64,000 nt of DNA. It comes from UBA7446 sp965656545 (GTDB lineage Bacteria; Bacteroidota; Bacteroidia; Flavobacteriales; Flavobacteriaceae). Made by a program: the position numbers and the translations under genes. This document shows positions 52,214-60,269 of the stretch, piece by piece; position 1 is the stretch's first letter, and each line of letters starts with the position of its first letter. Under the pieces are notes generated by a model, which worked only from the letters and a program-made list of their open reading frames with translations, searched no databases and was not told the DNA's origin. Location: assembly GCA_965656545.1 (NCBI GenBank), contig CBFHKZ010000001.1:496001-560000 (forward strand), in the 5' to 3' direction.

Positions 52214-52818
52214 TCTTATTCTTTTTTGGCAGCTTGCTTTATGCGCAAGAGCAAAAGGGTGGTTCCTCCTTCCCCAAATTAGACACGCCAAAACCCAACT
52301 ACGGACTGTTAATTCCAGATGAAAAGGTTGAAGACTATTCCTTTTTGGACAGGCCCAAGCCAAGCAACAACCCCATGACGGATAATGAGAATTTTATTGA
52401 TGCGGGAGATCGTTACCTTAAAAAATTAAGAAAAGACAGGCCAGTACCCAATAATCTTTATTTGGGCGATACCTATCTAGGGGATATAAAGACAAATACT
52501 TCTTATGCCCGAATTGTTTGTCGCGATTATGAATATGAAGATGGAGATCGCGTTCGCATTTCTGTCAATGAGGAGGAGGTTATTTCTAACTTATTACTTA
52601 AAAATCAGTTTTTTGTTCTAAAACTGCCGCTTGTTCAAGGGTTTAATAAAATTGATTTTCAAGCACTTAACCAGGGTTCATCGGGTCCTAATACTGCCGA
52701 ACTGCGAGTATTTGATGAGAACGGTATTGCATTGGCATCACACAAATGGAACCTTTCCACAGGCTCAACGGCTACCATGATAATTGTTAAGGAGGGTGAG
52801 GAGATTGCACCACAATAA
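52168..52818 (+). CDS. Unknown exported protein after ccsBA
   Basis: A 216-residue protein with a signal-like hydrophobic stretch near residues 14-25 (LILFFFGSLLYAQ) and cleavage expected after the Ala-Gln. The mature part has short Pro/Lys-rich sequence, then a beta-rich domain (YARIVCRDYEYEDGDRVRISVNEEEV and GFNKIDFQALNQG). It resembles uncharacterised secreted flavobacterial proteins with an immunoglobulin-like fold. The ATG at 52168 overlaps the previous gene by 46 bases. Convergent with alkB. Confidence 0.72.
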   Translation: MFSSGSGYTSIKKGLILFFFGSLLYAQEQKGGSSFPKLDTPKPNYGLLIPDEKVEDYSFLDRPKPSNNPMTDNENFIDAGDRYLKKLRKDRPVPNNLYLGDTYLGDIKTNTSYARIVCRDYEYEDGDRVRISVNEEEVISNLLLKNQFFVLKLPLVQGFNKIDFQALNQGSSGPNTAELRVFDENGIALASHKWNLSTGSTATMIIVKEGEEIAPQ

Positions 52819-52863
52819 AAGAGTTAACCACGATTCATAAAGGGCACTGGCGTTTTTAAATGC

Positions 52864-53889
52864 TTAGTGTTGCAACTTCGGATGCATGACCGTATACCAC
52901 AGCGGAGGTAGTGTCGCTAGAAGCATAGATCCTGGATAGCCAAACGGCATAGTCGGACTGTTTTCAAGACTTTCCAAAACTTGATATTTTTTTGATGCAC
53001 GGAAGTGGTGATCACTGTGTCGTGTTAATTCATACAATACTATTCTACCCATGACGTGGTCAGAGTTCCACGAATGTATGTTTTGTACTTTTTCGTATTT
53101 GCCGTTGATTTTTTTTCGCGTCAAGCCGTAGTGCTCAATATAATTGATGGTTTCAAGAAATAAGAACGATATGATACCAACAATTAAAGCGATAAGAAAT
53201 ATTTTAAATCCAAACAACGCATAAACACCACCCAAATACGCTGCTTGGTAAATGATAAACAACAGCATGTTGTTTTTGATGGAGAAAAAATGTGCTCCAT
53301 GCTTTTTGAGTAGTTTCGTTTGTATGCGCCAAGCATTTTTATACTGCCCAATAACAGATGTCAACCAAAAATGATATAGACTCTGTCCTTTTTTTGCTGT
53401 CGCCGGATCTAGGTCTGTTGCCACGTATTTGTGGTGGCCATGATTGTGTTCCATAGTAAAATGCATGTATAGACAGGGCAGAAGTAATAACCTCGTGAGC
53501 AAGATTTCAAATTTACTTTTCCTATGGCCCAGTTCGTGTGCCACATTAACGGCATTGGTAGCCAACAAAATACCAAGTGCAAAAACCAAACCTATGTATT
53601 CATAGATGCTTAGGCTTGCCGTTGAAAAATCATAAAGCCCATAACCTAGGATGGTGTACACGATGGGTACGTTTAAATATAAAAGCCAGTCAAAAAAGCG
53701 ATTCAACGCCCTTTTTTTTATATCCGTAACGGGTAGTTCTTTTTGTTTTACCGGTATAATGCTTTCCGCTAAGGGAATAAACAGAAATACATAAGCTAGC
53801 GCTGTATAGGAGGCCGCTCCTTTGAAATAAAAACTGGCAACAACACTCAAGGGAACGCTGTATGCCATAAGATATTTCAGATCTTTCAT
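52864..53889 (-). CDS. alkB: AlkB-type alkane 1-monooxygenase
   Basis: Membrane diiron enzyme that hydroxylates terminal carbons of alkanes or related lipids with rubredoxin as donor. Several membrane helices flank three His clusters: AHELGHRKS, MEHNHGHHKYVA and later NYIEHYGLTRKK with LTRHSDHHFRAS. The product has 341 residues. The His boxes and the Asn-Tyr-x-x-His motif distinguish it from acyl-lipid desaturases. No rubredoxin gene is nearby. A role in fatty-acid or lipid oxidation is as likely as alkane growth, since many marine flavobacteria carry this gene. Confidence 0.9.
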   Translation of the reverse strand: MKDLKYLMAYSVPLSVVASFYFKGAASYTALAYVFLFIPLAESIIPVKQKELPVTDIKKRALNRFFDWLLYLNVPIVYTILGYGLYDFSTASLSIYEYIGLVFALGILLATNAVNVAHELGHRKSKFEILLTRLLLLPCLYMHFTMEHNHGHHKYVATDLDPATAKKGQSLYHFWLTSVIGQYKNAWRIQTKLLKKHGAHFFSIKNNMLLFIIYQAAYLGGVYALFGFKIFLIALIVGIISFLFLETINYIEHYGLTRKKINGKYEKVQNIHSWNSDHVMGRIVLYELTRHSDHHFRASKKYQVLESLENSPTMPFGYPGSMLLATLPPLWYTVMHPKLQH

Positions 53890-53969
53890 GCCCTAAATTT
53901 AGGAAAAACCTAACAACTTTTGTTTGAGTAAAATAAAACAAACTTTGTTCTGCACGAAATTGAAGGAGA

Positions 53970-54012
53970 TGTGACCTCGGTAGGGTTACTACGTGATCCT
54001 GACAAAGCTCCG
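53970..54012. repeat. 43-bp direct repeat, left copy (rimBK flank)
   Basis: This sequence recurs at 55591-55633 with 41 of 43 bases identical (differences at 53981/55602 and 54009/55630). The copies lie 1621 bp apart and enclose only the rimBK gene. The first half (GTGACCTCGG) looks like the 3' end of a tRNA read on the minus strand, although no cloverleaf can be drawn. Confidence 0.8.
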
Positions 54013-54178
54013 TAGTCTAAATTGAACGTCAAAAATCATGGTTTTTTAGTTTTATTTCTGCTTTAAAATGCAAGCTATACTTATCCTTTAGAATAATTCA
54101 TTATTGATTTTTTTATAATTAGGTATTAATTTAAATACAACCAATTCATTTTATTCATTCATTTGCAAAAATTTTAAA

Positions 54179-55582
54179 ATGAATTCGAAAGTTACAATTG
54201 GTTCTGAAGAATGGGTTTCATTAGGTGAGTTAAATATCCCTCATATTAAGGCGCGTATTGATAGTGGGGCTAAAACTTCAAGTTTACATGCTTTAAATAT
54301 TCAACCTTATCAAAAGGATGGCCATACCTGGGTAAGCTTTGATGTATATCCAATACAAAATGATGGTAAACGTAGGGTAAAGTGTAACGCATTGGTGACA
54401 GATAAGCGAGTTGTAAAAAGCTCAACCGGTAATAGAGAACAAAGATTTGTTATTCAAACATTCATGACTATTGGAGTTAATACTTGGGGTATAGAGATTA
54501 CACTGACAAATAGAGACTCTATGGGATATAGAATGTTGTTAGGAAGGGAGGCTATGAAAGGGAGATTAATCGTTGATCCTGAAAAAAGTTTTTCGCTTGG
54601 AAACATTAGTGATGCCACTGTTATGGGTTCTTACGAGAAATTTAGAAATTCAACAACTGGACTTAGAATAGGTTTATTGGCATCTAATCAAGAATTGTAT
54701 AGCAATAGAAGAATTATAGAAGCTGCAGAACAGAGAGGACACCAAATAGAATTTTATAATATCCGCCAATGCTTTATGAAATTAGATGCTTCTACTCCAC
54801 AAATTAATTATCGTGGCGGAGAAATCATTGAGAATATTGATGCAGTAATACCCAGAATTAGACCTGCCCAAACATTTTATGCCTGCGCACTTTTACGTCT
54901 ATTTGAAAGTATGGGAGTATTTTGCTTGAATACATCAGAGTCCATCATTCAATCTAGAGATAAACTTTTTTCACTTCAATTATTGCTTAGCAAAGGGGTC
55001 AAAATACCAACTACAGGATTTGCAAGTTCGCCATTAGACACAAACGATTTAATAGAAATGGTTGGTGGATCACCATTGATTGTAAAGCTATTGGAAGGAA
55101 CTCAAGGGAAGGGTGTTGTATTGGCAGAAACAAAAAAAGCGGCTGAAAGTGTTATCAATGCTTTTAAAAGCTTGAAAGCCAATATATTGGTTCAAGAGTT
55201 TATCAAAGAAGCAGATGGAAAGGATATTCGTTGCTTTGTCATTGACGGAAAGGTTGTTGCCTCGATGGAACGTACTGCTCCCCCTGGAGAATTTCGTGCA
55301 AATGTTCATTTGGGCGGATCTACAGCTTTGATTAAAGCCACAGCTGAAGAGCGCAAACTCGCAATAAAAGCAACTAAAGCGATGGGGTTAAGTGTAGCTG
55401 GTGTTGATATAATTCGGTCTTCTGGTGGCCCATTAGTTCTTGAAGTAAACTCATCTCCTGGTTTGGAGGGAATAGAAGCAGCAACTCAGAAAGATATTGC
55501 ACAAATGATGATTAAATCAATCGAGAAAAAGTGTAATTATGTTGCGACAATAGAAAAAAACATTTCCATAAATAATTCTTAA
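54179..55582 (+). CDS. RimB-RimK fusion: retropepsin-like domain plus glutamate ligase
   Basis: Residues 1-150 match the RimB/ATP-dependent zinc-protease family, with the retropepsin DSG motif in ARIDSGAKTSSLHA and the GYRMLLGREAMKGR end motif. Residues 165-455 match RimK, the enzyme that adds glutamates to ribosomal protein S6 C-termini: ATP-grasp elements LKLLEGTQGKGVVLAE-type (KLLEGTQGKGV), VQEFIKEADGKDIRCFVI, GGSTALIKATAEER and VLEVNSSPGLEGIEA. Both halves are intact. In Pseudomonas these are separate proteins acting in opposition. The gene stands alone between 43-bp repeats. Upstream 289 bases hold only the left repeat. Confidence 0.9.
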   Translation: MNSKVTIGSEEWVSLGELNIPHIKARIDSGAKTSSLHALNIQPYQKDGHTWVSFDVYPIQNDGKRRVKCNALVTDKRVVKSSTGNREQRFVIQTFMTIGVNTWGIEITLTNRDSMGYRMLLGREAMKGRLIVDPEKSFSLGNISDATVMGSYEKFRNSTTGLRIGLLASNQELYSNRRIIEAAEQRGHQIEFYNIRQCFMKLDASTPQINYRGGEIIENIDAVIPRIRPAQTFYACALLRLFESMGVFCLNTSESIIQSRDKLFSLQLLLSKGVKIPTTGFASSPLDTNDLIEMVGGSPLIVKLLEGTQGKGVVLAETKKAAESVINAFKSLKANILVQEFIKEADGKDIRCFVIDGKVVASMERTAPPGEFRANVHLGGSTALIKATAEERKLAIKATKAMGLSVAGVDIIRSSGGPLVLEVNSSPGLEGIEAATQKDIAQMMIKSIEKKCNYVATIEKNISINNS

Positions 55583-55590
55583 GAATAAAT

Positions 55591-55633
55591 TGTGACCTCG
55601 GCAGGGTTACTACGTGATCCTGACAAAGCGCCG
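55591..55633. repeat. 43-bp direct repeat, right copy (rimBK flank)
   Basis: Second copy of the repeat at 53970-54012. It starts 8 bases after the rimBK stop and is followed by a hairpin with core TCAAGCAAGCTTG. Confidence 0.8.
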
Positions 55634-55653
55634 CTTTGAAAATAGCACAAACA

Positions 55654-55684
55654 AAAAAACGCTCAAGCAAGCTTGGCGTTTTTT
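55654..55684 (+). terminator. Terminator after rimBK
   Basis: AAAAAACGC-T-CAAGC (55654-55668) pairs with GCTTG-GCGTTTTTT (55671-55684) with one bulge, ending in a T run. It is bidirectional in form. Its core TCAAGCAAGCTTG also forms the centre of the ssrA terminator. Confidence 0.8.
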
Positions 55685-55706
55685 CTTATTGTCCTATTTA
55701 TTCGTG

Positions 55707-55827
55707 ACCCAAACATACAGTAGTTCAGACTTTTTGAATGGAATTAGTGATATATAGTCAAGAAAAATATTCCCAGAAATAAAAATTATTTTTGGGAATA
55801 ATCTGTTACCCAAACATACAGTAGTTC
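55707..55827. repeat. Pair of 20-bp direct repeats with a hairpin between
   Basis: ACCCAAACATACAGTAGTTC occurs at 55707-55726 and at 55808-55827, 101 bp apart. Between them, 55769-55782 and 55786-55799 (ATTCCCA... and ...TGGGAAT) form a 14-bp stem with one G-U pair. This lies in the 465-base gap between rimBK and lacI, which holds no gene that I can see. The repeats could be protein-binding sites or remnants of a small element. Confidence 0.7.
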
Positions 55828-55946
55828 TAACTTCAAGGGGAACTTAAACTTAGTTTTTAGAGTTTAACTTTAATATATAACGATTTATAAATTTAGTGTT
55901 AAGGCTTATGTTGTAATTGATCTATTGATAAACACATTTTTTTGTA

Positions 55947-55954
55947 TATTTTTG
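55947..55954 (+). promoter_or_regulatory. Possible -7 box for lacI-type gene
   Basis: TATTTTTG fits TAnnTTTG, 93 bases before the regulator ATG. The implied leader of about 85 bases is longer than elsewhere in the window. Confidence 0.45.
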
Positions 55955-56047
55955 AATTTGTTAAAACCTTTAAAAGACAAGTGTTGTATATCTCACCTTG
56001 AACTTATTTTTTTTTAATAAATACCGATTTGTTTTATAAATGACACC

Positions 56048-57064
56048 ATGAATAAAAAAACCACAAGTAAGGAAATTGCAAATCATCTTGGTATTTCGAG
56101 ATCTACTCTTTCGTTCATTATTAATGGCAAGTCTAAAGAAATGAGAATCAGTGATGAACTCACAAAAAAGACTCTCGAATATGTAAAAAGTATCAACTAT
56201 ACAACAAATTCAATTGCAAAAAGTTTAAAGACAGGAAAAAGCTTCACAATTGGTTTGATTGTTGCGGATATTTCAAATCCTTTTTTTTCGCAAATTGCAT
56301 ATCGACTTGAAAAAGAAGCTTCTAAGAAAGGATATTACATTATGTACAGTAGTTCTAATGAGGATGAAAAGCAATTTAATCTTCAGTTAGATAATTTTAT
56401 AAATCGTCAACTCGATGGACTAATACTTGTTCCACCTGTGAATTGTGTTGATTTTGTTGATATTTTAAACACAAAAAGAATTCCTTTTGTGTTAGTTGAT
56501 CGTTTTATTGACGGCCCAGTTGTTAACTCAGTAAATATTGACAATTTTAAAGCTGCTTATGAAGCAACTAACCGTTTGATTTTAAACAATAGACAAAATA
56601 TTTCTATAGTCAATGTTAACGACCAACTTTTGACGATGCACAACCGCTCAAAAGGTTATTTACAATGTTTGTCTGATAATAATATTTCAATAGATCAAAG
56701 GTTAATTAAGCAACTTAAGTTTAGTAATGCAATTAATGATGTTAAAAATGCCGTTCAGCAGGTTATCCAAAATGGTGCAGATGCTATTTTATTTACTACC
56801 AACAAACTTAGTTTTTCAGGATTAGAAAAAATGAAAGAAATGGGAGTGATTATTCCTGACGATGTTGCTGTTGTTAGTTTTGATGAAAACCCTGCTTTTA
56901 GACTTTTTGATACTTCGATTACTACCATCAAACAACCAATAAAAGAAATGTGCAAAGCATCCATTGACATTTTGCTTAAACTTATTGATAATGATGACAT
57001 TTCTATTCCCACTTTACAATTAGAATTGGAATCATCTTTAATTCTGAGGAATTCTTGTATTTAG
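56048..57064 (+). CDS. LacI-family transcription regulator
   Basis: The N-terminal helix-turn-helix TSKEIANHLGISRSTLSFII and hinge segment (YTTNSIAKSLKTGK) bind DNA. The periplasmic-binding-protein fold starts FTIGLIVADISNPFFSQIA and has VPPVNCVDFVDILN, VLVDRFID and DDVAVVSFDENPAFRLF for ligand binding and dimerisation. The product has 338 residues. It precedes the TonB receptor gene by 132 bases; a palindrome with central CG at the receptor promoter (57142-57157) is a likely operator. The inducer is unknown and is probably a sugar imported by this locus. Confidence 0.93.
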   Translation: MNKKTTSKEIANHLGISRSTLSFIINGKSKEMRISDELTKKTLEYVKSINYTTNSIAKSLKTGKSFTIGLIVADISNPFFSQIAYRLEKEASKKGYYIMYSSSNEDEKQFNLQLDNFINRQLDGLILVPPVNCVDFVDILNTKRIPFVLVDRFIDGPVVNSVNIDNFKAAYEATNRLILNNRQNISIVNVNDQLLTMHNRSKGYLQCLSDNNISIDQRLIKQLKFSNAINDVKNAVQQVIQNGADAILFTTNKLSFSGLEKMKEMGVIIPDDVAVVSFDENPAFRLFDTSITTIKQPIKEMCKASIDILLKLIDNDDISIPTLQLELESSLILRNSCI

Positions 57065-57103
57065 CTTTGTATATTTTATATTTAAGAAAAAAAACATTTT
57101 TTT

Positions 57104-57133
57104 TTGGTTTTTTCATAAAATAGTATAAATTTG
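57104..57133 (+). promoter_or_regulatory. Strong promoter for TonB receptor
   Basis: TTG at 57104-57106 within a T run, a 19-base spacer and TAAATTTG at 57126-57133 make a nearly ideal Bacteroidota promoter. The transcription start would fall near 57139-57142, at the edge of the operator-like palindrome. Confidence 0.75.
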
Positions 57134-57141
57134 CTATTAAT

Positions 57142-57157
57142 ACTAACACGAGTTAGT
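57142..57157. promoter_or_regulatory. LacI-type operator candidate
   Basis: ACTAACACGAGTTAGT is a 16-bp palindrome with central CG and only one mismatched pair, the form bound by LacI-family dimers. It sits just downstream of the -7 box. The half-site CGAGTTAG at 57149-57156 recurs at 57182-57189, exactly 33 bp (about three helical turns) further on, 8 bases before the receptor ATG. Confidence 0.7.
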
Positions 57158-57181
57158 AATTTTTTAAAACAACAGCAAAAC

Positions 57182-57189
57182 CGAGTTAG
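57182..57189. promoter_or_regulatory. Second operator half-site
   Basis: CGAGTTAG repeats the right half of the 57142-57157 palindrome 33 bp downstream. Its left partner is degenerate. Confidence 0.45.
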
Positions 57190-57196
57190 CAAATCA

Positions 57197-60100
57197 ATGA
57201 AGTATTCAATCTTATACCGCTTCTGCATCTTGTTCTTCCTTTTTATTGGGAGTATGGTATTTGGTCAGCAAAAGCAAACCATAACTGTAAATGTTATTGA
57301 TGCAAGTTTTAACGAGAAACTTGCCTTTGCTACTGTTTTTGTTAATGAATTGTCATTAGGTGGGACCACTGACGATAATGGAATATTTCGTTTTGAGGCG
57401 CCAAATGGCACCTACACTTTATTAATTTCTTACATAGGATTTAAAGAGTTACGTAGAGAGATAATCATTAGTGACGATGGGCCATTTAATTATTCTTTTG
57501 GTCTTGAGTCTGATAATGCATTGGATGAAGTTGTTGTTTCGGTTCAGGCAAGAGGGCAAATGGCCGCCATACGAGAACAAGTTTCTTCAAATAAAATTGT
57601 CAACCTTGTATCTGCCGAAAAAATGCAGGAACTCCCCGATGCTAATACAGCCGAAGCTCTTGGTCGTTTGCCTGGCATATCTCTTCAGCGTTCATCTGGT
57701 GAAGCGCAAAAAATAATTATTCGCGGTGTAGCACCTGAAAATAATAATATCACTATTGCAGGTGTTAAGTTGTCTTCAAACAATGCCTCAGATAGAAGTG
57801 TTGACTTAAGTATGATGCAAAACGAAATGTTTGCAGGTGCCGAAGTATCTAAGACACTTCGACCAGATATGGAAGCAAGTGCTATTGGTGGAACAGTTGA
57901 TTTGCGATTAGCAAAAGCTGGAGATAAGCCAAGGTTTAATGCAATGTATGAGGGTGGTTATAACAATCTATTCTCTACCCTAGGAGATACAAAATTTACA
58001 GCTGGAGGTTCTTCCCGTTTTTTTAACAAAAAATTGGGAGTTATTTTTCAAGGATCTTACGAGAAAAAACTTGTATCATCTCATAATTTTAATGGAATAT
58101 ACTCTGATCCTATATTAAGTAAAGGTATTGATGAAAATGGCAAATTAACTGGAGAGGACACTTATATTTCAAGAACTACAGCAGCTCATTTGAGTTTAGA
58201 TGATGCTGTCAGGACACGTATTGCTGGTAATCTAACTCTTGACTATAAAAGTCCTTTTGTTGATGTTTCCTTCTTTAACTTAATTAATATAAATCCAAAT
58301 ACAAATACACTTAGAGAAGAAGTTTATAATTTTTCACAACCAAGAAATCCATTTTCCTTGACCGCCTCTAGAAATAGTGTTGATAAATATGTATCCACAC
58401 ACCTTCTTGAGAACCACTTTCGATTTTTAGACACCGAACTTTCTCTAAAAGTATCATACTCCAAAACTGTCTCTGATGGAATTAGAAAAAGATTTCCCTT
58501 TTCTGAAATAGATCTTTCTGGAGAGTCGATTGATCAGGATTATTTGGTGTTTAGGGACCCTAAAGAAGTCCTTCAAATATATGGACAAACAGAAATTCTA
58601 AACAACAGGCTAAAAACTAATGATTTATCTCAAGATTTAATTGATGATGAAACATACAATTTAGATTTGAAATGGAAAGTTCCGTTTAATTTTGAATCAC
58701 TTAAATTAGATGGTACTCTGTCTCTTGGTGGGTTATATAGAAAAAAAGAGAGATCAAGTGACTCTAATTATCAATATGTGCAATATCAAGCAGGTTCTGG
58801 GCGCGGACCACGAAACGTCTCTTTAGAATTATTTTCTTGGATGGATTGGCCTGCTGGTGATCTTCAAGGAATTCCGGCTTCGAATTTTATAGATCAAAAT
58901 TATGATCCGGGTAAATTTTTAAACGGAGAATACAATCTCAGTTGGTCTCCTAATTTGGATAGACTTGTAGATATGCAATCTGAGTTGCTTGCTAAATATC
59001 CTTTATTATTCAATTTTCAGGGTCTTCAAAGTTATAAAAATGATTATGTAAATGAAGAGGAGTTATTAGCTGCATTCATCATGTTTGAACTAAACATTGG
59101 TCCTTTATTACTTGTCCCTGGAGTAAGAATGGAGATTGCAAATACATCGTTTTCTTCCTATTCTATTGTTGAAAATGCTATTAATACTTCTGGCGTAAGT
59201 GGTATTCCTAAACCAGTTTCTTCTGAACGAACGAACGAGCATTTTTTCCCATCATTAAACATGAAGTTAAAGCTTAATAATACGTTGTCCCTTCGAGGTG
59301 CTGTTTACAAAAGTATTTCAAGGCCAAATTTCAGCAATTTATCACCAAGGACAATTATTGATTCTAATGAATCTAATACAGAGATTGATTCAAAAAATCC
59401 CTTACTAAGACCTTCTACAGCTTGGAATTATGACCTTTCCCTAGAAGCATTTAACTCGAAATTAGGTTTAATTACAATTAATCCATTTTACAAGCGCATT
59501 GAAGATAGTCAAGTTGTACTAAATGACTATTTTCCACTGCGCAATGATAGAATTGTAAATCCACCAGCAGGTTTTTTTAATAGCATTCCATCTGTTGATT
59601 CTTACCCTGCAGACTTTGTAACTAACTCGTCATATTTTAGTTTGCCTCTAAATAATCCAGATATAGCAGAGTTTTATGGAATAGAACTTTCTGTTCAAAC
59701 GAATTTCAGGTATTTAAAAAATAAGCTACTTAAAGGGTTTGTTTTTGATTTAAATTTATCATTTATAAACTCTAAAACTAAATACCCTTACTTTAAAGAA
59801 GTTGTCATAGGGGTTGATGATTCTGGTTTTTTTCCAAAAGATATTATTGGATATGAATATTCAACTAGAGAAGATAAAATGCCATCTCAACCAGATTTTA
59901 TTGGAAATGTTATTGTAGGTTGGGACTATAAAGGTTTTAGTTCTAGAATTTCTTACCGCCGTCAAGGTGTTACGGTGTCGGATGGTGGTGATAGGCTTTC
60001 ATTTAAGCAGAATTTTAAAGACGATCTAGAATTGGTAGATATCAGTTTAAGACAAAGGTTTTACAAAAATTTTGAACTATTCCTAAATGCAAACAACATT

Positions 60101-60211
60101 ACAAATTATGTTGATGAGCGTTTTGTTTTATACAACAATGAACACCGTTTACCACTTAATTTAAATTATTTCGGAAACAGAATCAAGTTTGGATTAAGAT
60201 GTAGATTTTAA
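57197..60211 (+). CDS. TonB-dependent outer membrane receptor
   Basis: Energy-driven importer for a large ligand, probably an oligosaccharide. A signal peptide (ending SMVFGQ) is followed by a carboxypeptidase-D regulatory-like domain (residues about 27-105), a plug with MQELPDANTAEALGRLPGI and IIIRGVAPENNNITIAGVKL, and a barrel ending in FGLRCRF. SKTLRPDMEASAIGGTVDLR is typical of the Xanthomonas/Caulobacter-type receptors and not of SusC. The ATG at 57197 gives 1004 residues; an earlier in-frame start overlaps the promoter and operator. No susD follows. A secreted beta-helix gene lies 58 bases downstream, after a hairpin. Confidence 0.92.
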   Translation: MKYSILYRFCILFFLFIGSMVFGQQKQTITVNVIDASFNEKLAFATVFVNELSLGGTTDDNGIFRFEAPNGTYTLLISYIGFKELRREIIISDDGPFNYSFGLESDNALDEVVVSVQARGQMAAIREQVSSNKIVNLVSAEKMQELPDANTAEALGRLPGISLQRSSGEAQKIIIRGVAPENNNITIAGVKLSSNNASDRSVDLSMMQNEMFAGAEVSKTLRPDMEASAIGGTVDLRLAKAGDKPRFNAMYEGGYNNLFSTLGDTKFTAGGSSRFFNKKLGVIFQGSYEKKLVSSHNFNGIYSDPILSKGIDENGKLTGEDTYISRTTAAHLSLDDAVRTRIAGNLTLDYKSPFVDVSFFNLININPNTNTLREEVYNFSQPRNPFSLTASRNSVDKYVSTHLLENHFRFLDTELSLKVSYSKTVSDGIRKRFPFSEIDLSGESIDQDYLVFRDPKEVLQIYGQTEILNNRLKTNDLSQDLIDDETYNLDLKWKVPFNFESLKLDGTLSLGGLYRKKERSSDSNYQYVQYQAGSGRGPRNVSLELFSWMDWPAGDLQGIPASNFIDQNYDPGKFLNGEYNLSWSPNLDRLVDMQSELLAKYPLLFNFQGLQSYKNDYVNEEELLAAFIMFELNIGPLLLVPGVRMEIANTSFSSYSIVENAINTSGVSGIPKPVSSERTNEHFFPSLNMKLKLNNTLSLRGAVYKSISRPNFSNLSPRTIIDSNESNTEIDSKNPLLRPSTAWNYDLSLEAFNSKLGLITINPFYKRIEDSQVVLNDYFPLRNDRIVNPPAGFFNSIPSVDSYPADFVTNSSYFSLPLNNPDIAEFYGIELSVQTNFRYLKNKLLKGFVFDLNLSFINSKTKYPYFKEVVIGVDDSGFFPKDIIGYEYSTREDKMPSQPDFIGNVIVGWDYKGFSSRISYRRQGVTVSDGGDRLSFKQNFKDDLELVDISLRQRFYKNFELFLNANNITNYVDERFVLYNNEHRLPLNLNYFGNRIKFGLRCRF

Positions 60212-60213
60212 AA

Positions 60214-60240
60214 AAAAGGTAGAATGAAGGGCTACCTTTT
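60214..60240 (+). terminator. Hairpin between receptor and beta-helix gene
   Basis: AAAAGGTAG and CTACCTTTT form a 9-bp stem with a 9-base loop immediately after the receptor stop. The T tail is short, so partial termination or mRNA-end protection is more likely than a full stop. Confidence 0.55.
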
Positions 60241-60269
60241 ACCCTTCAAATTTTAATTTAACTAAAACT

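Noticed and set aside
53970..54012. tRNA gene at the rimBK-flanking repeat
   Set aside because: The first bases look like a tRNA end, but no anticodon arm or acceptor partner can be drawn.
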